From: Actinomycetospora sp. NBRC 106378
Lineage (GTDB): Bacteria > Actinomycetota > Actinomycetes > Mycobacteriales > Pseudonocardiaceae
Reading direction: 5' to 3'
NCBI RefSeq assembly: GCF_030269685.1
Contig: NZ_BSTT01000001.1
Span: 124,001 to 188,000, forward strand
Length of the DNA: 64,000 nt
This document shows positions 43,862 through 52,104 of this stretch, piece by piece. Positions within the stretch are counted from its first letter, which is position 1, and the number at the start of each line of letters is the position of its first letter. The position numbers and the translations under genes were made by a program. The notes under the pieces were generated by a model, which saw nothing but the letters and a program-made list of their open reading frames with translations, had not been told where the DNA came from and ran no database searches.

Positions 43862-44645
43862 GCGCTCCTCGCCGACCGGCGAGATCGCCCTGCTGCTGCG
43901 ACGCGTCGGCGCGATGTGCCTGGTCGAGCTGCAGAAGCTGCGCCACGACCGCACCGAGCTGGTCACCCGGACCGTCCAGCCCGCGCTGTGGCTGGTCGTG
44001 TTCGGCACGACCTTCAGCCGTCTGCACGCGATCCCCACGGGCGGCACGCCCTACCTGGACTTCCTCGCCCCCGGGATCCTCGCGCAGTCCGCGCTGTTCA
44101 TCGCGATCTTCTACGGCATCCAGGTCATCTGGGAGCGCGATGCCGGCGTGCTCGCGAAACTGCTGGTCACGCCCACCCCACGGGTCGCCCTCGTGGCGTC
44201 CAAGGCGTTCGCCGCCGGCATCCGCGCGCTGGTGCAGGCGCTCGTCGTCGTCGTGATCGCGCTGCTGCTCGGCGTCGGGATGACGGCGAACCCGCTGAAG
44301 CTGCTGGGGGCCGCCGTCGTCGTGGTGCTCGGGTCGGCGTTCTTCTGCTGCCTGTCGATCACGCTGGCCGGCGTGGTGCTCTCCCGGGACCGGCTGATGG
44401 GCATCGGCCAGGCCATCACGATGCCGCTGTTCTTCGCCTCGAACGCGCTCTACCCGGTCGACGTGATGCCGGGCTGGCTGCAGGTGATCAACCACGTCAA
44501 CCCGCTGAGCTACGAGGTCGAGGCCCTGCGCGGGCTGCTCGTGGGCACCCCCGCACGGCTCGGGCTGTGCTTCGGCGTCCTCGTGATCGCCGCGGCGGTG
44601 ATGATCACGGTGGCGTCGGCGCTGCTGCCGCGATTGGCCAGGTGA
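43821..44645 (+). CDS. ABC-2 type permease, DrrB type
   Basis: A 274-residue ABC-2 permease with six hydrophobic segments, among them FLAPGILAQSALFIAIFYG, ALVVVVIALLLGVGM, LLGAAVVVVLGSAFFCCLSI and a C-terminal LCFGVLVIAAAVMITVASA. The conserved VNPLSYEVEALRGLLVG precedes the last helix. It forms the membrane part of the exporter with the preceding ATPase. ATG 43821 has GGAGGA upstream inside the ATPase gene. It ends just before the palindrome at 44654. Confidence 0.92.
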   Translation: MSVLPAAPPAASAERSSPTGEIALLLRRVGAMCLVELQKLRHDRTELVTRTVQPALWLVVFGTTFSRLHAIPTGGTPYLDFLAPGILAQSALFIAIFYGIQVIWERDAGVLAKLLVTPTPRVALVASKAFAAGIRALVQALVVVVIALLLGVGMTANPLKLLGAAVVVVLGSAFFCCLSITLAGVVLSRDRLMGIGQAITMPLFFASNALYPVDVMPGWLQVINHVNPLSYEVEALRGLLVGTPARLGLCFGVLVIAAAVMITVASALLPRLAR

Positions 44646-44653
44646 GCTTCGCT

Positions 44654-44699
44654 CAGGTGAGCACTATTCCGTGCCAGAGCACGGAATAGTGCTCACCTG
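44654..44699. terminator. Convergent-gene hairpin, dispersed palindrome family A (copy 2)
   Basis: A perfect 21-base stem (left arm begins CAGGTGAGCACTATTCCGTG) with a CAGA loop, 8 bases after the permease stop and 6 bases before the acyl-CoA ligase stop. The inner 40 bases match 4361-4400 in inverted orientation with one difference. It is a likely bidirectional terminator; no T-run. Confidence 0.8.
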
Positions 44700-44705
44700 A
44701 CGCAG

Positions 44706-46277
44706 TCACAACAGCTTGCTCTCCCGCCCCTCCCAGAACGCGTCGCGCAGGGTCCGCTTGAGGATCTTCCCGGCGCCCGACTTCGGCAGCGGGTCGTCGC
44801 GCAGCTCCACCGTGCGCGGCACCTTGTAGCCCGCGATCGTCAGCCGGCAGTGGGCGACGAGCTCGTCGGCGGTGACCGTCGTGCGGACCTGGACGGTGGC
44901 GTGCACGGCCTCGCCGTACCGGTCGTCGGGAACGCCGAAGACCGCCGCCTCGACGACCGCCGGGTGGGAGTAGAGCGCGTTCTCCACCTCGGCGGAGTAC
45001 ACGTTCTCGCCGCCGGAGACGATCATGTCCTTGGCGCGGTCGACGAGGAACAGGTAGCCGGCGTCGTCGAGGTAGCCCAGGTCGCCGGAGCGGAACCACC
45101 CGCCGTCGAGGACCTTCGCGGTCTCCTCCGGCTTGTGCCAGTAGCCCGGGGTCACGTTCGCCCCGCGGATCGCGACCTCCCCGACCTCTCCGCTCGGCAG
45201 CGTCGTCCGTTCGACCGGGTCCTCGATGCGCACCTCGACCCCCACCGCGGGTCGCCCGCAGGACATCGCGCGCGGGGAGTCGAGCCGGAGCTGCTCGTCG
45301 GGGTGCAGCGTCACGATCGGCGAGGTCTCGGTGAGGCCGTAGATGTGCAGCATCGACGCGGTCGGGAACGTCGCATGGGTGCGGCGCAGCAGCTCCCGGG
45401 CGGCGGGCGAGCTGCCGTGGGAGAGCCAGCGCAGCGACGACACGTCCCGCGGACGCTCGCGCTGCTCGACGGCGAGCGCGTCCATCATCGTCGGGACGAC
45501 GAGGGTCGCCGTGACCCGCTCGGTCTCGACGACGTCGAGCACGCCGGCCGGGGTGAACGCCGGCACGATCACCTGGGTGCCGGCGGCCCAGATCGTCGCG
45601 AGGGCACCGATCGTGCCCGCGGCGTGGAACATCGGCGCGACGACCATGAACCGGGTGTCCTCGGTGAACGGCCAGCACGCCATGAAGTGGAAGGCGTTCG
45701 CGACGAGGTTGCCGTGGGTCAGCATCACGCCCTTGGCCGCGCCCGTCGTGCCACCGGTGTAGAAGATGCCGGCGAGGTCGTGCTCGGCGGGCGCGTCCTC
45801 CCCGTCGGGGATCGGCACCTCGGGGGCGTCGGCGAGGAGCCGGTCGTACTCGGTCTCCAGGTCCACCACCCGCACGCCGGCGTCCACCCCGGCGACGGCC
45901 CGGTCCGTGATCAGCACGCGCGACCCCGAGTCGGCGATCGCGTAGCAGCGCTCGGGGTCGGAGTGCCGGGTGTTGAGGGGCACGATCACGAGGCCCGCGG
46001 CCGGCACGGCGAGGTAGAGCTCCAGGTAGCGCTGGCCGTTGGCGCCCAGGACCGCCACCCGGTCGCCCCGCTCGAGCCCGAGGGCCGCGAGGGCGCCGAC
46101 GAGGTGCCGGACGCGCGCGCCGAGCTCGGCGTAGGTGAGCTCGACCCCGGCGCACACCACGGCCGTCGCGTCCGGTGCCACGGCGAGGGCCCGGGCCAGG
46201 GGGGCGCCGATCGTGCGGGTGGCGTTGCGGTGGTCACCGGCCGGGGCGAGCTGCGGCGCGCCCGTGGTCGTCGTCAT
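44706..46277 (-). CDS. Acyl-CoA synthetase (AMP-binding)
   Basis: A 523-residue adenylate-forming ligase. It has P-loop YTGGTTGAAKGVMLTHGN near residue 170, the A5-type IYGLTETSPIV, A7 SGDLGYLDDAGYLFLVDRAKDMI, and the catalytic lysine motif LPKSGAGKILKRTLRD near the C-terminus. It activates a carboxylic acid, probably a fatty acid, to its acyl-CoA. It starts at ATG 46277 and is divergent from a TetR gene with a perfect 16-base palindrome between, which suggests direct control by that regulator. Confidence 0.92.
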   Translation of the reverse strand: MTTTTGAPQLAPAGDHRNATRTIGAPLARALAVAPDATAVVCAGVELTYAELGARVRHLVGALAALGLERGDRVAVLGANGQRYLELYLAVPAAGLVIVPLNTRHSDPERCYAIADSGSRVLITDRAVAGVDAGVRVVDLETEYDRLLADAPEVPIPDGEDAPAEHDLAGIFYTGGTTGAAKGVMLTHGNLVANAFHFMACWPFTEDTRFMVVAPMFHAAGTIGALATIWAAGTQVIVPAFTPAGVLDVVETERVTATLVVPTMMDALAVEQRERPRDVSSLRWLSHGSSPAARELLRRTHATFPTASMLHIYGLTETSPIVTLHPDEQLRLDSPRAMSCGRPAVGVEVRIEDPVERTTLPSGEVGEVAIRGANVTPGYWHKPEETAKVLDGGWFRSGDLGYLDDAGYLFLVDRAKDMIVSGGENVYSAEVENALYSHPAVVEAAVFGVPDDRYGEAVHATVQVRTTVTADELVAHCRLTIAGYKVPRTVELRDDPLPKSGAGKILKRTLRDAFWEGRESKLL

Positions 46278-46299
46278 GGCCTCTCCCCGGGAGTGAGCG

Positions 46300-46315
46300 C
46301 CGAACGATCGTTCGG
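46300..46315. promoter_or_regulatory. Perfect 16-bp palindrome, likely TetR operator
   Basis: CCGAACGATCGTTCGG, fully self-complementary, 22 bases upstream of the acyl-CoA ligase start and 105 bases upstream of the TetR start. AACGNNCGTT cores of this kind are common for TetR regulators of fatty-acid genes. Confidence 0.75.
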
Positions 46316-46420
46316 TCGGACGCCACGATAGCAGCGGACCGTGACCGGTGACACCCGTCCCGGCCGACAGCGTCGACCATCCGGTCGCGCGGCGCCAGGG
46401 TCTCGTAGGGTCCCCGGATC

Positions 46421-47011
46421 ATGGCCAGTGACGAGCGGAGCGATCGCGCGGGACGGCCCGGCCGCGCCGAGCCGTACACGCTCGCGTCCCTGGTCGAGGT
46501 CGCGGCGCGCGCGTTCAACGAGCGCGGGTACGACGCGACCAGCATGGAGGACCTCTCCCGGGCCGCCGGGATCACGAAGTCGTCCTTCTACCACCACGTC
46601 TCGGGCAAGGAGGCGCTGCTGCGCGCCGCGCTCGACCGGGCCCTCGACGGGCTGTTCGGCGTCCTCGCCGAGCCCGGGGCCACCACCGGCGAGCCGGTGG
46701 ACCGGCTGCGCCACATCGTGCGGCGTCAGGTCGAGGTGCTGGGCACGGAGCTGCCGTACGTGACCCTGCTGCTCCGCCTGCGCGGCAACACCGAGACCGA
46801 ACGCTGGGCGCTCGCCCGCAGGCGGGAGTTCGACCAGGAGATCGCCGCGCTGGTCGCCCGCGTGCGCACCGACGTCGATCCGGTCGTCGCCGCGCGCCTG
46901 CTCTCGGGCACGGTGAACTCGCTCATCGAGTGGTACCGCCCAGGCCGCATGCCGCTCGAGGACCTCGTCGAGGCGGTCGACCGCCAGGTGTTCGAAGGGC
47001 TGCTGAGGTGA
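46421..47011 (+). CDS. TetR-family regulator next to acyl-CoA ligase
   Basis: A 196-residue TetR protein: N-terminal HTH ASLVEVAARAFNERGYDATSMEDLSRAAGITKSSFYHHVSGKEALLRAAL, then a ligand-binding helical domain ending LIEWYRPGRMPLEDLVEAVDRQVFEGL, as in fatty-acid-responsive members. ATG 46421. It is divergent from the acyl-CoA ligase and overlaps the cyclase start by 4 bases (GTGA), so the regulator and the cyclase are made together. Confidence 0.9.
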   Translation: MASDERSDRAGRPGRAEPYTLASLVEVAARAFNERGYDATSMEDLSRAAGITKSSFYHHVSGKEALLRAALDRALDGLFGVLAEPGATTGEPVDRLRHIVRRQVEVLGTELPYVTLLLRLRGNTETERWALARRREFDQEIAALVARVRTDVDPVVAARLLSGTVNSLIEWYRPGRMPLEDLVEAVDRQVFEGLLR

Positions 47012-47844
47012 CCGGTCCCGACGATCTCCCCGTTGCCGACGGCTCGGCCCCGTCGCGGGCCGAGCGGTTCCGGCTGGCCGCCGTCCGCGGCGCCGCCCGG
47101 GCCCGCGAGCTCGACCGCTCCCCCGCGCTGCAGCGGGCGGTCAGACGGCTGCGTGACGTGCTGCCCGGCGACGCCCACTTCGGCGACCCGCTCTCCCTCG
47201 GCGGGGCCCGCCACACGGAGGCCGCCGGACGGGCGATCGTCGGGCTGACCGGCGACCGCCCCGGCGTCGTGCGGGAGCTCGGCCTCGGCGGGGTGCAGCT
47301 GTGGCAGTCGGTGCTCGAGCGGGTCGGGCGCGGCGGGGGCGACCACGAGGTGACACTCGTGTTCACCGACCTCGTCGAGTTCTCCCGCTGGTCGCTCGAG
47401 GCCGGCGACGACGAGGTGCTCCGGGTCCTGCGCCGCGTCGGTGAGGCGTGGGAGCCACCGATGACCGAGCGGGCGGGCACCGTGGTCAAGCGCCTCGGCG
47501 ACGGGTTGATGGTGGCCTTCGCCGACCCGCGCGCCGCCCTCGAGGCGGTACTGGAGGCGCGCCGCCGCCTCGGTGCGCTGCACGTCGACGGCTGGTCGCC
47601 CCGGATGCGGGCGGGCCTGCACGTCGGGCGACCGCGCCGGGTCGGCGGGGACTACCTCGGCATCGCCGTGAACGTGGCCGCCCGCCTCGGCGACGCCGCC
47701 CGGGCCGACGAGATCCTCGTCAGCGGCGAGGTCCTCGGGCGGCTCGACGCCCGGACCGTCTCGACCCGCCGGCGGCGGCGCCTCGACCTCAAGGGCGTCC
47801 CGGACGGGCTGGAGGTCCACGCCGTGGAACCGGCCGCGGGCTGA
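47008..47844 (+). CDS. Class III adenylate/guanylate cyclase
   Basis: A 278-residue protein with a helical N-terminus of about 115 residues and a class III cyclase domain: LVFTDLVEFSRWS (first metal Asp), GTVVKRLGDGLMVAF (substrate Lys and second metal Asp), RAGLHVGRPRRVGGDYLG and VNVAARLGDAARADEILVS (Asn and Arg of the transition state). All key residues are present, so it should be active; the Lys/Asp pair favours ATP, giving cAMP. No membrane segment is seen. GTG 47008 overlaps the TetR stop. Confidence 0.88.
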   Translation: MTGPDDLPVADGSAPSRAERFRLAAVRGAARARELDRSPALQRAVRRLRDVLPGDAHFGDPLSLGGARHTEAAGRAIVGLTGDRPGVVRELGLGGVQLWQSVLERVGRGGGDHEVTLVFTDLVEFSRWSLEAGDDEVLRVLRRVGEAWEPPMTERAGTVVKRLGDGLMVAFADPRAALEAVLEARRRLGALHVDGWSPRMRAGLHVGRPRRVGGDYLGIAVNVAARLGDAARADEILVSGEVLGRLDARTVSTRRRRRLDLKGVPDGLEVHAVEPAAG

Positions 47845-47941
47845 GCGCCCCCTGTGGACCGCGCCGCCCACCACCGCGAGGGCTGCACCAGGCAGGTCCG
47901 CCGGCCCGCGGACCTGCCCCACGTGCCACTCGACGCACCGG

Positions 47942-48358
47942 TCAGCGGCTCATCCGCGCCCCCTTCGTGATCTTGTCCGCGGCGTTGCGCTGTGCATGCA
48001 CGGCCACGCCGACCAGGTCCAGCTCGTCCCGGGCCACCGCCGCGACCGCCGCCCGGTTCTCCTCGTCGCCCCCGGTGGCGAAGAGATCCGCGGTGAACAC
48101 CGGCACGCGCAGGCCGCGGTCCACGGCCCGTCGGTGCGCCGCGCGGACCGTCGTGGCGTCGCCCTCCAGCACCACCACGGGCTGGCGGAACATCGGCGCG
48201 TAGACGGTGCCGTCGGCGTCGGCGTACGGCTCCCCGATCAGCTCGGGCACGGTCGCCGCGATCCCGCTCGCGAGGAAGGCGACGACGTTGCTGCGCTGCC
48301 ACCCGGCGAGGTCGTCGCGGACGACCACCACGATCTTCGTGTCGAAACGACGGCTCAT
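47942..48358 (-). CDS. DUF2000 family protein
   Basis: A 138-residue protein beginning RRFDTKIVVVVRDDLAGWQRSNVVAFLASGIA, the DUF2000 pattern (peptidyl-tRNA hydrolase II-like fold, function unknown), followed by YAPMFRQPVVVLEGD and a C-terminal AVHAQRNAADKITKGAR. ATG 48358 was chosen; an ATG 3 codons upstream (48367) exists. It is divergent from the AraC gene by 50 bases, so the regulator probably controls it. Confidence 0.85.
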   Translation of the reverse strand: MSRRFDTKIVVVVRDDLAGWQRSNVVAFLASGIAATVPELIGEPYADADGTVYAPMFRQPVVVLEGDATTVRAAHRRAVDRGLRVPVFTADLFATGGDEENRAAVAAVARDELDLVGVAVHAQRNAADKITKGARMSR

Positions 48359-48408
48359 GGCGCCCACGATCGGACGGGACCGGGCCGCGGTTCTTGTACG
48401 TTCCTGGG

Positions 48409-49224
48409 GTGGGTCCGGAGCAGGTGCGGGCGTGGAACCCGGGGGTCCGGGGCATCGAGGAGGTCTTCCACGCCCGGTTCGTCGAGCACGCCTACCCGCT
48501 GCACACCCACGCGACGTGGACGCTGCTCGTCGTCGACGCCGGCGCCGTCCGCTACGACCTGGACCGCGCCGAACACGGCGCCCTCGGCCGCGCGGTGACG
48601 CTGCTGCCGCCGGGGGTGGCGCACGACGGGCGCTCGGCCACGGCGGGCGGCTTCCGCAAGCGGGTGCTCTACCTGTCCGACTTCCCCGACGGGCTCGTCG
48701 GACGCGCCGTCGACCGGCCCGCCGTCGTCGACGACGTCCTGCGCGCCGCCGTGGACCGCCTGCACCGGGTGCTCGAGCGCCCGGGCGACGAGCTCGCGGC
48801 GAGCTCCGGGCTGGCCGTGATCACCGACCGGCTCGCCACCCACCTCGGCGGCGGCGTTCCGGACGCCGGGTCGGTGCGGGATCCGCGCGCGGCCGCCGGC
48901 CTGCGGGACCTGCTCGACGCCCACGTCGTCGACGGCCTGGCCCTCGACGACGCCGCCGCCGCACTCCACGTCACCCCGAACCACCTGGTCAAGGCGTTCT
49001 CCGCCGAGTTCGGACTGCCGCCGCACCGCTACCTCGTCGGCCGGCGTGTGGAGGTTGCGCGCCGCCTCCTGCTGGCCGGGCTGCCCGCGGCGCGGGTGGC
49101 GGTCGAGGCGGGCTTCCACGACCAGGCCCACCTGACGCGGCACTTCCGTCGCCTGCTCGGGGTCACGCCGGGGCGCTTCGTGGGCGCTCCCCGTTCCGAG
49201 CGAACGGCACTCTCGCGCACGTAG
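48409..49224 (+). CDS. AraC-family transcriptional regulator
   Basis: A 271-residue regulator with an N-terminal cupin-like sensing domain (YPLHTHATWTLLVVDAGAVRYDL; VTLLPPGVAHDGR) and a C-terminal double HTH (DDAAAALHVTPNHLVKAFSAEFGLPPHRYLVGRRV; VEAGFHDQAHLTRHFRRLLGVTPGRFV). GTG 48409 has no ribosome site and may be leaderless. Its last residues and TAG lie inside a hairpin repeat. It is divergent from DUF2000. Confidence 0.9.
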   Translation: MGPEQVRAWNPGVRGIEEVFHARFVEHAYPLHTHATWTLLVVDAGAVRYDLDRAEHGALGRAVTLLPPGVAHDGRSATAGGFRKRVLYLSDFPDGLVGRAVDRPAVVDDVLRAAVDRLHRVLERPGDELAASSGLAVITDRLATHLGGGVPDAGSVRDPRAAAGLRDLLDAHVVDGLALDDAAAALHVTPNHLVKAFSAEFGLPPHRYLVGRRVEVARRLLLAGLPAARVAVEAGFHDQAHLTRHFRRLLGVTPGRFVGAPRSERTALSRT

Positions 49225-49244
49225 ACGCTGCGAAGGTGCCGCTC
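49198..49244. terminator. Convergent-gene hairpin, repeat family B (copy 1)
   Basis: GAGCGAACGGCACTCTCGCG on the left and GCGAAGGTGCCGCTC on the right form an imperfect stem. The AraC stop lies inside, and the convergent TetR stop at 49252 follows. The left arm is shared with 50881 and 52105. Confidence 0.65.
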
Positions 49245-49251
49245 ATGCGGA

Positions 49252-49929
49252 TCAGGGCGCGGCCACCCGGTCCAGCCACTCCCCCAGCAGCGCGCGCTCG
49301 GCGTCGGTGAGGACGTCGAGCTCGTCCACCGACGCCCGGAGCGTGAGGGCGGCGGCGACGGGACCCGCACCCGCCGTCGGGACCGGGTCCGTGGTGATCG
49401 CCGCGACGACGGCCTCGCACGCGGCGTGGGACAACCCGTCGTCGCGCTTCTCCGGCGGCACCGCGATGAGCGACAGGGCGACCCCGGATCCCGCGCTGTG
49501 CACCATGCCGACCGCCCGTCCCTCGGGAACACGTAACCGCCCGGCCGCGGCGATGCGGTGGATCAGCGCCGCGAGCTCGCCGAAAGCGGAGCGCGCCGCC
49601 GGCGAGTACCCGGCGGCCTGTGGGCGGGCGTACATCAGGCGGTAGAGCGCGGGGCGTTCGAGGGCGAGCCCGACGTGGAGGTCCCAGCCGGCGCGGAGGT
49701 CGGCGACCGGGTCGTCGCTCGGCGCCCGCACGGTCTTCGCGGCCAGGTACTCCTCGAACCCGTGCGTGACCACGGCGTCGAGCAGACCCTGCTTGTCCCC
49801 GAACAGCCGGTAGATCGTGGGTGCCTGCACGCCGGCGGCGGCACTCACCGCGCGCGTCGACACGGCGTCCTCGCCGGCGTCCTCGAGCAGCCGCGCCGCC
49901 GCCGCGACGATCCGCTCCCGGGGCTCCAC
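49252..49929 (-). CDS. TetR-family regulator next to NmrA-like reductase
   Basis: A 225-residue TetR protein: HTH RIVAAAARLLEDAGEDAVSTRAVSAAAGVQAPTIYRLFGDKQGLLDAV and a helical ligand domain. GTG 49929. It is divergent from the NAD(P)-binding reductase at 50014; the 84-base gap holds a perfect 12-base inverted repeat that is probably its operator for both genes. Confidence 0.9.
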   Translation of the reverse strand: MEPRERIVAAAARLLEDAGEDAVSTRAVSAAAGVQAPTIYRLFGDKQGLLDAVVTHGFEEYLAAKTVRAPSDDPVADLRAGWDLHVGLALERPALYRLMYARPQAAGYSPAARSAFGELAALIHRIAAAGRLRVPEGRAVGMVHSAGSGVALSLIAVPPEKRDDGLSHAACEAVVAAITTDPVPTAGAGPVAAALTLRASVDELDVLTDAERALLGEWLDRVAAP

Positions 49930-49952
49930 GGTAGCGACGATAACAGTATCCG

Positions 49953-49995
49953 GTTAGCGTCTTGCTGTTTCCGCTGCTAGCTTCAAGACGCTAAC
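49953..49995. promoter_or_regulatory. 12-bp inverted repeat, candidate TetR operator
   Basis: GTTAGCGTCTTG (49953-49964) and CAAGACGCTAAC (49984-49995) are perfect inverted copies 19 bases apart, in the gap between the divergent TetR and reductase genes. The right arm ends 6 bases before the AAGGAG ribosome site of the reductase. Confidence 0.7.
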
Positions 49996-50013
49996 AGCGA
50001 TAAGGAGAACCTG

Positions 50014-50880
50014 ATGATCGTCGTCACCGGCGCCACCGGCGTCCTGGGCCGCCTCGTCGTCGACCGCCTGCTCGAGCTGGTGCCCGCGGGCGAGGTCGGG
50101 GCGAGCGTCCGCGACCCCGCGAAGGCGCAGGACCTGACCGACCGCGGCGTCCGGGTCCGTCGGGGCGACTTCACCGAGCCGGCCACGCTCACCGACGCCT
50201 TCTCCGGCGCCGACCAGGTGCTCGTCGTCAGCGCGAACACGCTCGGCCCGGACGGGGTCGCGCAGCACCGGGCCGCGATCGAGGCCGCCGTCGGCGCCGG
50301 GGCGGACCGCGTGCTCTACACCGCACACCAGGGTGCGCGTCCCGACTCCCCGTTCGCCGCAGCGGCCGACCACGCCGCGACGGAGGAGATCCTCGCCGGG
50401 TGCGGGGCGGCCTGGACGTCCCTGCGCAACGGCTTCTACGCGAACACCGTCCCGATGTTCCTGGCCGACGCCGCGAGCACCGGGGAACTGCGCCTTCCCG
50501 ACGACGGGCCGGTCGCCTGGACCACGCGCGAGGACCTGGCGGCCGCGACCGCGCGCCTGCTCGTCGACGGCGCCCCCGACGGGCCGACCGCCCCGCTCAC
50601 CGGCCCGGAGGCGGTGGACTTCTCCCAGGTCGCGGCCGCGCTCGGCGAGCTCACCGCCCGGACGATCCGCCGGGTCGTCGTGGAGCCCGCCGAGTACCGG
50701 GAGGTCCTGGTCGGCCGGGGCGTGCCGGACCACGCGGCGGACCTGCTGCTCGGCTTCTTCCCGGCCGCGGCACGCGGCGACTTCGCCCCGGCCGACCCGA
50801 CGCTGGCGGACCTCGTCGGCCGCCCGGCCACCCCGATCGCGGAGGTGCTGCGGGCGTCGCCGGCGCCCACCGCCTCCTGA
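50014..50880 (+). CDS. NmrA-like NAD(P)H-binding reductase
   Basis: A 288-residue atypical SDR of the NmrA/quinone-reductase-like type: IVVTGATGVLGRLVVDRLL at the N-terminus, VLVVSANTLG, then RNGFYANTVPMF in place of the usual YxxxK site. Relatives act as redox sensors or NAD(P)H:quinone reductases. ATG 50014 has AAGGAG upstream. It is divergent from a TetR gene and convergent with a MarR gene, with repeat family B between. Confidence 0.87.
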   Translation: MIVVTGATGVLGRLVVDRLLELVPAGEVGASVRDPAKAQDLTDRGVRVRRGDFTEPATLTDAFSGADQVLVVSANTLGPDGVAQHRAAIEAAVGAGADRVLYTAHQGARPDSPFAAAADHAATEEILAGCGAAWTSLRNGFYANTVPMFLADAASTGELRLPDDGPVAWTTREDLAAATARLLVDGAPDGPTAPLTGPEAVDFSQVAAALGELTARTIRRVVVEPAEYREVLVGRGVPDHAADLLLGFFPAAARGDFAPADPTLADLVGRPATPIAEVLRASPAPTAS

Positions 50881-50925
50881 ACGAACGGCACTCTCGCGCA
50901 CATCGATGCTGTGAGAGTGCCGGTC
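50881..50925. terminator. Convergent-gene hairpin, repeat family B (copy 2)
   Basis: ACGAACGGCACTCTCGCGCA on the left pairs imperfectly with GTGAGAGTGCCGGTC on the right around ATCGATGCT. It starts directly after the reductase TGA and covers the MarR stop at 50924. Confidence 0.7.
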
Positions 50926-51355
50926 AGGGGCGCTCCACGAGAGCCGCCAGGAGCGCCGCGAGACGGGCACGGCCGTCGTCGGGAAGGCGGTCGAGGAGGT
51001 GGGCGCGGACCGCGGCCGCGTGCACCGGTCGGGCGGCCGAGGCCCGTTCCGCCCCGGCAGCGGTGACGGCGACCTCCACGCCGCCGTCGACCTCGGTCCG
51101 TGCGACGAGTCCACGGTCGGCCATGCGCGTGAGCTGGTGCGACAGCCGGCTGCGGTGCCACCCCATCGAGGCCGCGAGCTCGTGCTGGCGCAGGCGCCCG
51201 CCGGCGTCGTCGAGGCGCGTGAGGATGCCGTAGTCGGGGTCGGACAGGCCGGTCGCGCGGGTGATGTCCTCGGCGACCGCGGACCGGACCGCCTCACCCG
51301 CCCGCTTGAAGGCGTGCCAGAGCGCGAGCTCGCCGTCGTCGAGCGGCGTTGTCAT
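50924..51355 (-). CDS. MarR-family regulator next to SDR
   Basis: A 143-residue MarR protein: DYGILTRLDDAGGRLRQHELAASMGWHRSRLSHQLTRMADRGLVARTEVDGGVEVAVT is the winged helix. ATG 51355 has GGGGGAGG 5 bases upstream; the frame extends to 51394. It is divergent from the SDR gene with only 29 bases between start codons, both inside arms of an inverted repeat. Confidence 0.9.
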   Translation of the reverse strand: MTTPLDDGELALWHAFKRAGEAVRSAVAEDITRATGLSDPDYGILTRLDDAGGRLRQHELAASMGWHRSRLSHQLTRMADRGLVARTEVDGGVEVAVTAAGAERASAARPVHAAAVRAHLLDRLPDDGRARLAALLAALVERP

Positions 51356-51391
51356 GTCAACCTCCCCCGTGGGACGGTGGTGACATGACAA
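51349..51391. promoter_or_regulatory. Inverted repeat spanning both start codons, candidate MarR operator
   Basis: TTGTCATGTCA (51349-51359) and TGACATGACAA (51381-51391) are exact inverted copies. Each contains a start codon of the divergent MarR and SDR genes, and each is itself nearly palindromic (TTGTCATGTCAA), as MarR sites often are. Confidence 0.6.
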
Positions 51392-52104
51392 CACGGCAGG
51401 TCCTGGTCACCGGCGGCGGGCGCGGCATCGGCCTCGGACTCGCGACCCGGTTCCGCGCCCGCGGCGACCGGGTGATCGTGACGGCCCGCTCGACCGCCGG
51501 ACTGGCGGACGCCGCAGCGTCCGGGCTGGAGACGGTCGTGGCCGACATGGCCCGCCCCGACGACCGCGCGGCGCTCGCCGCGCACGTGCGGGCGGCGATG
51601 CCGGGGCTCGACCTCGTCGTCCAGAACGCCGGCGGGCAGCGGCGGATCGGGCTGGCCGCGGACGACGCCGCGTGGCCCGAGCGCCAGGCCGAGATCGACA
51701 CGCTGCTCGCGGGTCCCGTCCACCTGGACTCCCTGCTCGTCCCGACGATGCTCGCCCACGGCCGACCGGCGACGGTCGTGGAGGTGACGTCCGGTGGGGC
51801 CGTGGTCCCGCAGCCGTTCGCCCCGCTCTACAGCGCGTCGAAGGCGGCACTGCACCACTACGCGCTGATCCTGCGCGCGTCGCTGGCGGACACCGCGGTG
51901 CGGGTGGTGGAGCTGATGCCTCCGGCCGTGGCGACCGGCCTGGGCGGGTCGAGCCACGGGGCCGACCTCGACGCCTTCTGCGACGCCGCGGTCGCGGGCA
52001 TCGACCGGGGCGAGCCCGTCGTCGGGTTCGGCCCGACGGCGTCCGGCGAGCTGCGCGCGCTGGTGACGGCCCAGCAGGAGCTGTTCGAGGCGATCCACTC
52101 CTGA
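51385..52104 (+). CDS. Short-chain dehydrogenase/reductase
   Basis: A 239-residue classical SDR: cofactor motif VTGGGRGIGLGLATRF at residue 8, VVQNAGGQ and the active-site YSASKAAL (YxxxK). An NADP preference is suggested by the Arg in the glycine loop. The substrate is unknown. ATG 51385, sharing a 29-base gap with the divergent MarR gene. It ends at repeat family B copy 3. Confidence 0.9.
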   Translation: MTTRQVLVTGGGRGIGLGLATRFRARGDRVIVTARSTAGLADAAASGLETVVADMARPDDRAALAAHVRAAMPGLDLVVQNAGGQRRIGLAADDAAWPERQAEIDTLLAGPVHLDSLLVPTMLAHGRPATVVEVTSGGAVVPQPFAPLYSASKAALHHYALILRASLADTAVRVVELMPPAVATGLGGSSHGADLDAFCDAAVAGIDRGEPVVGFGPTASGELRALVTAQQELFEAIHS

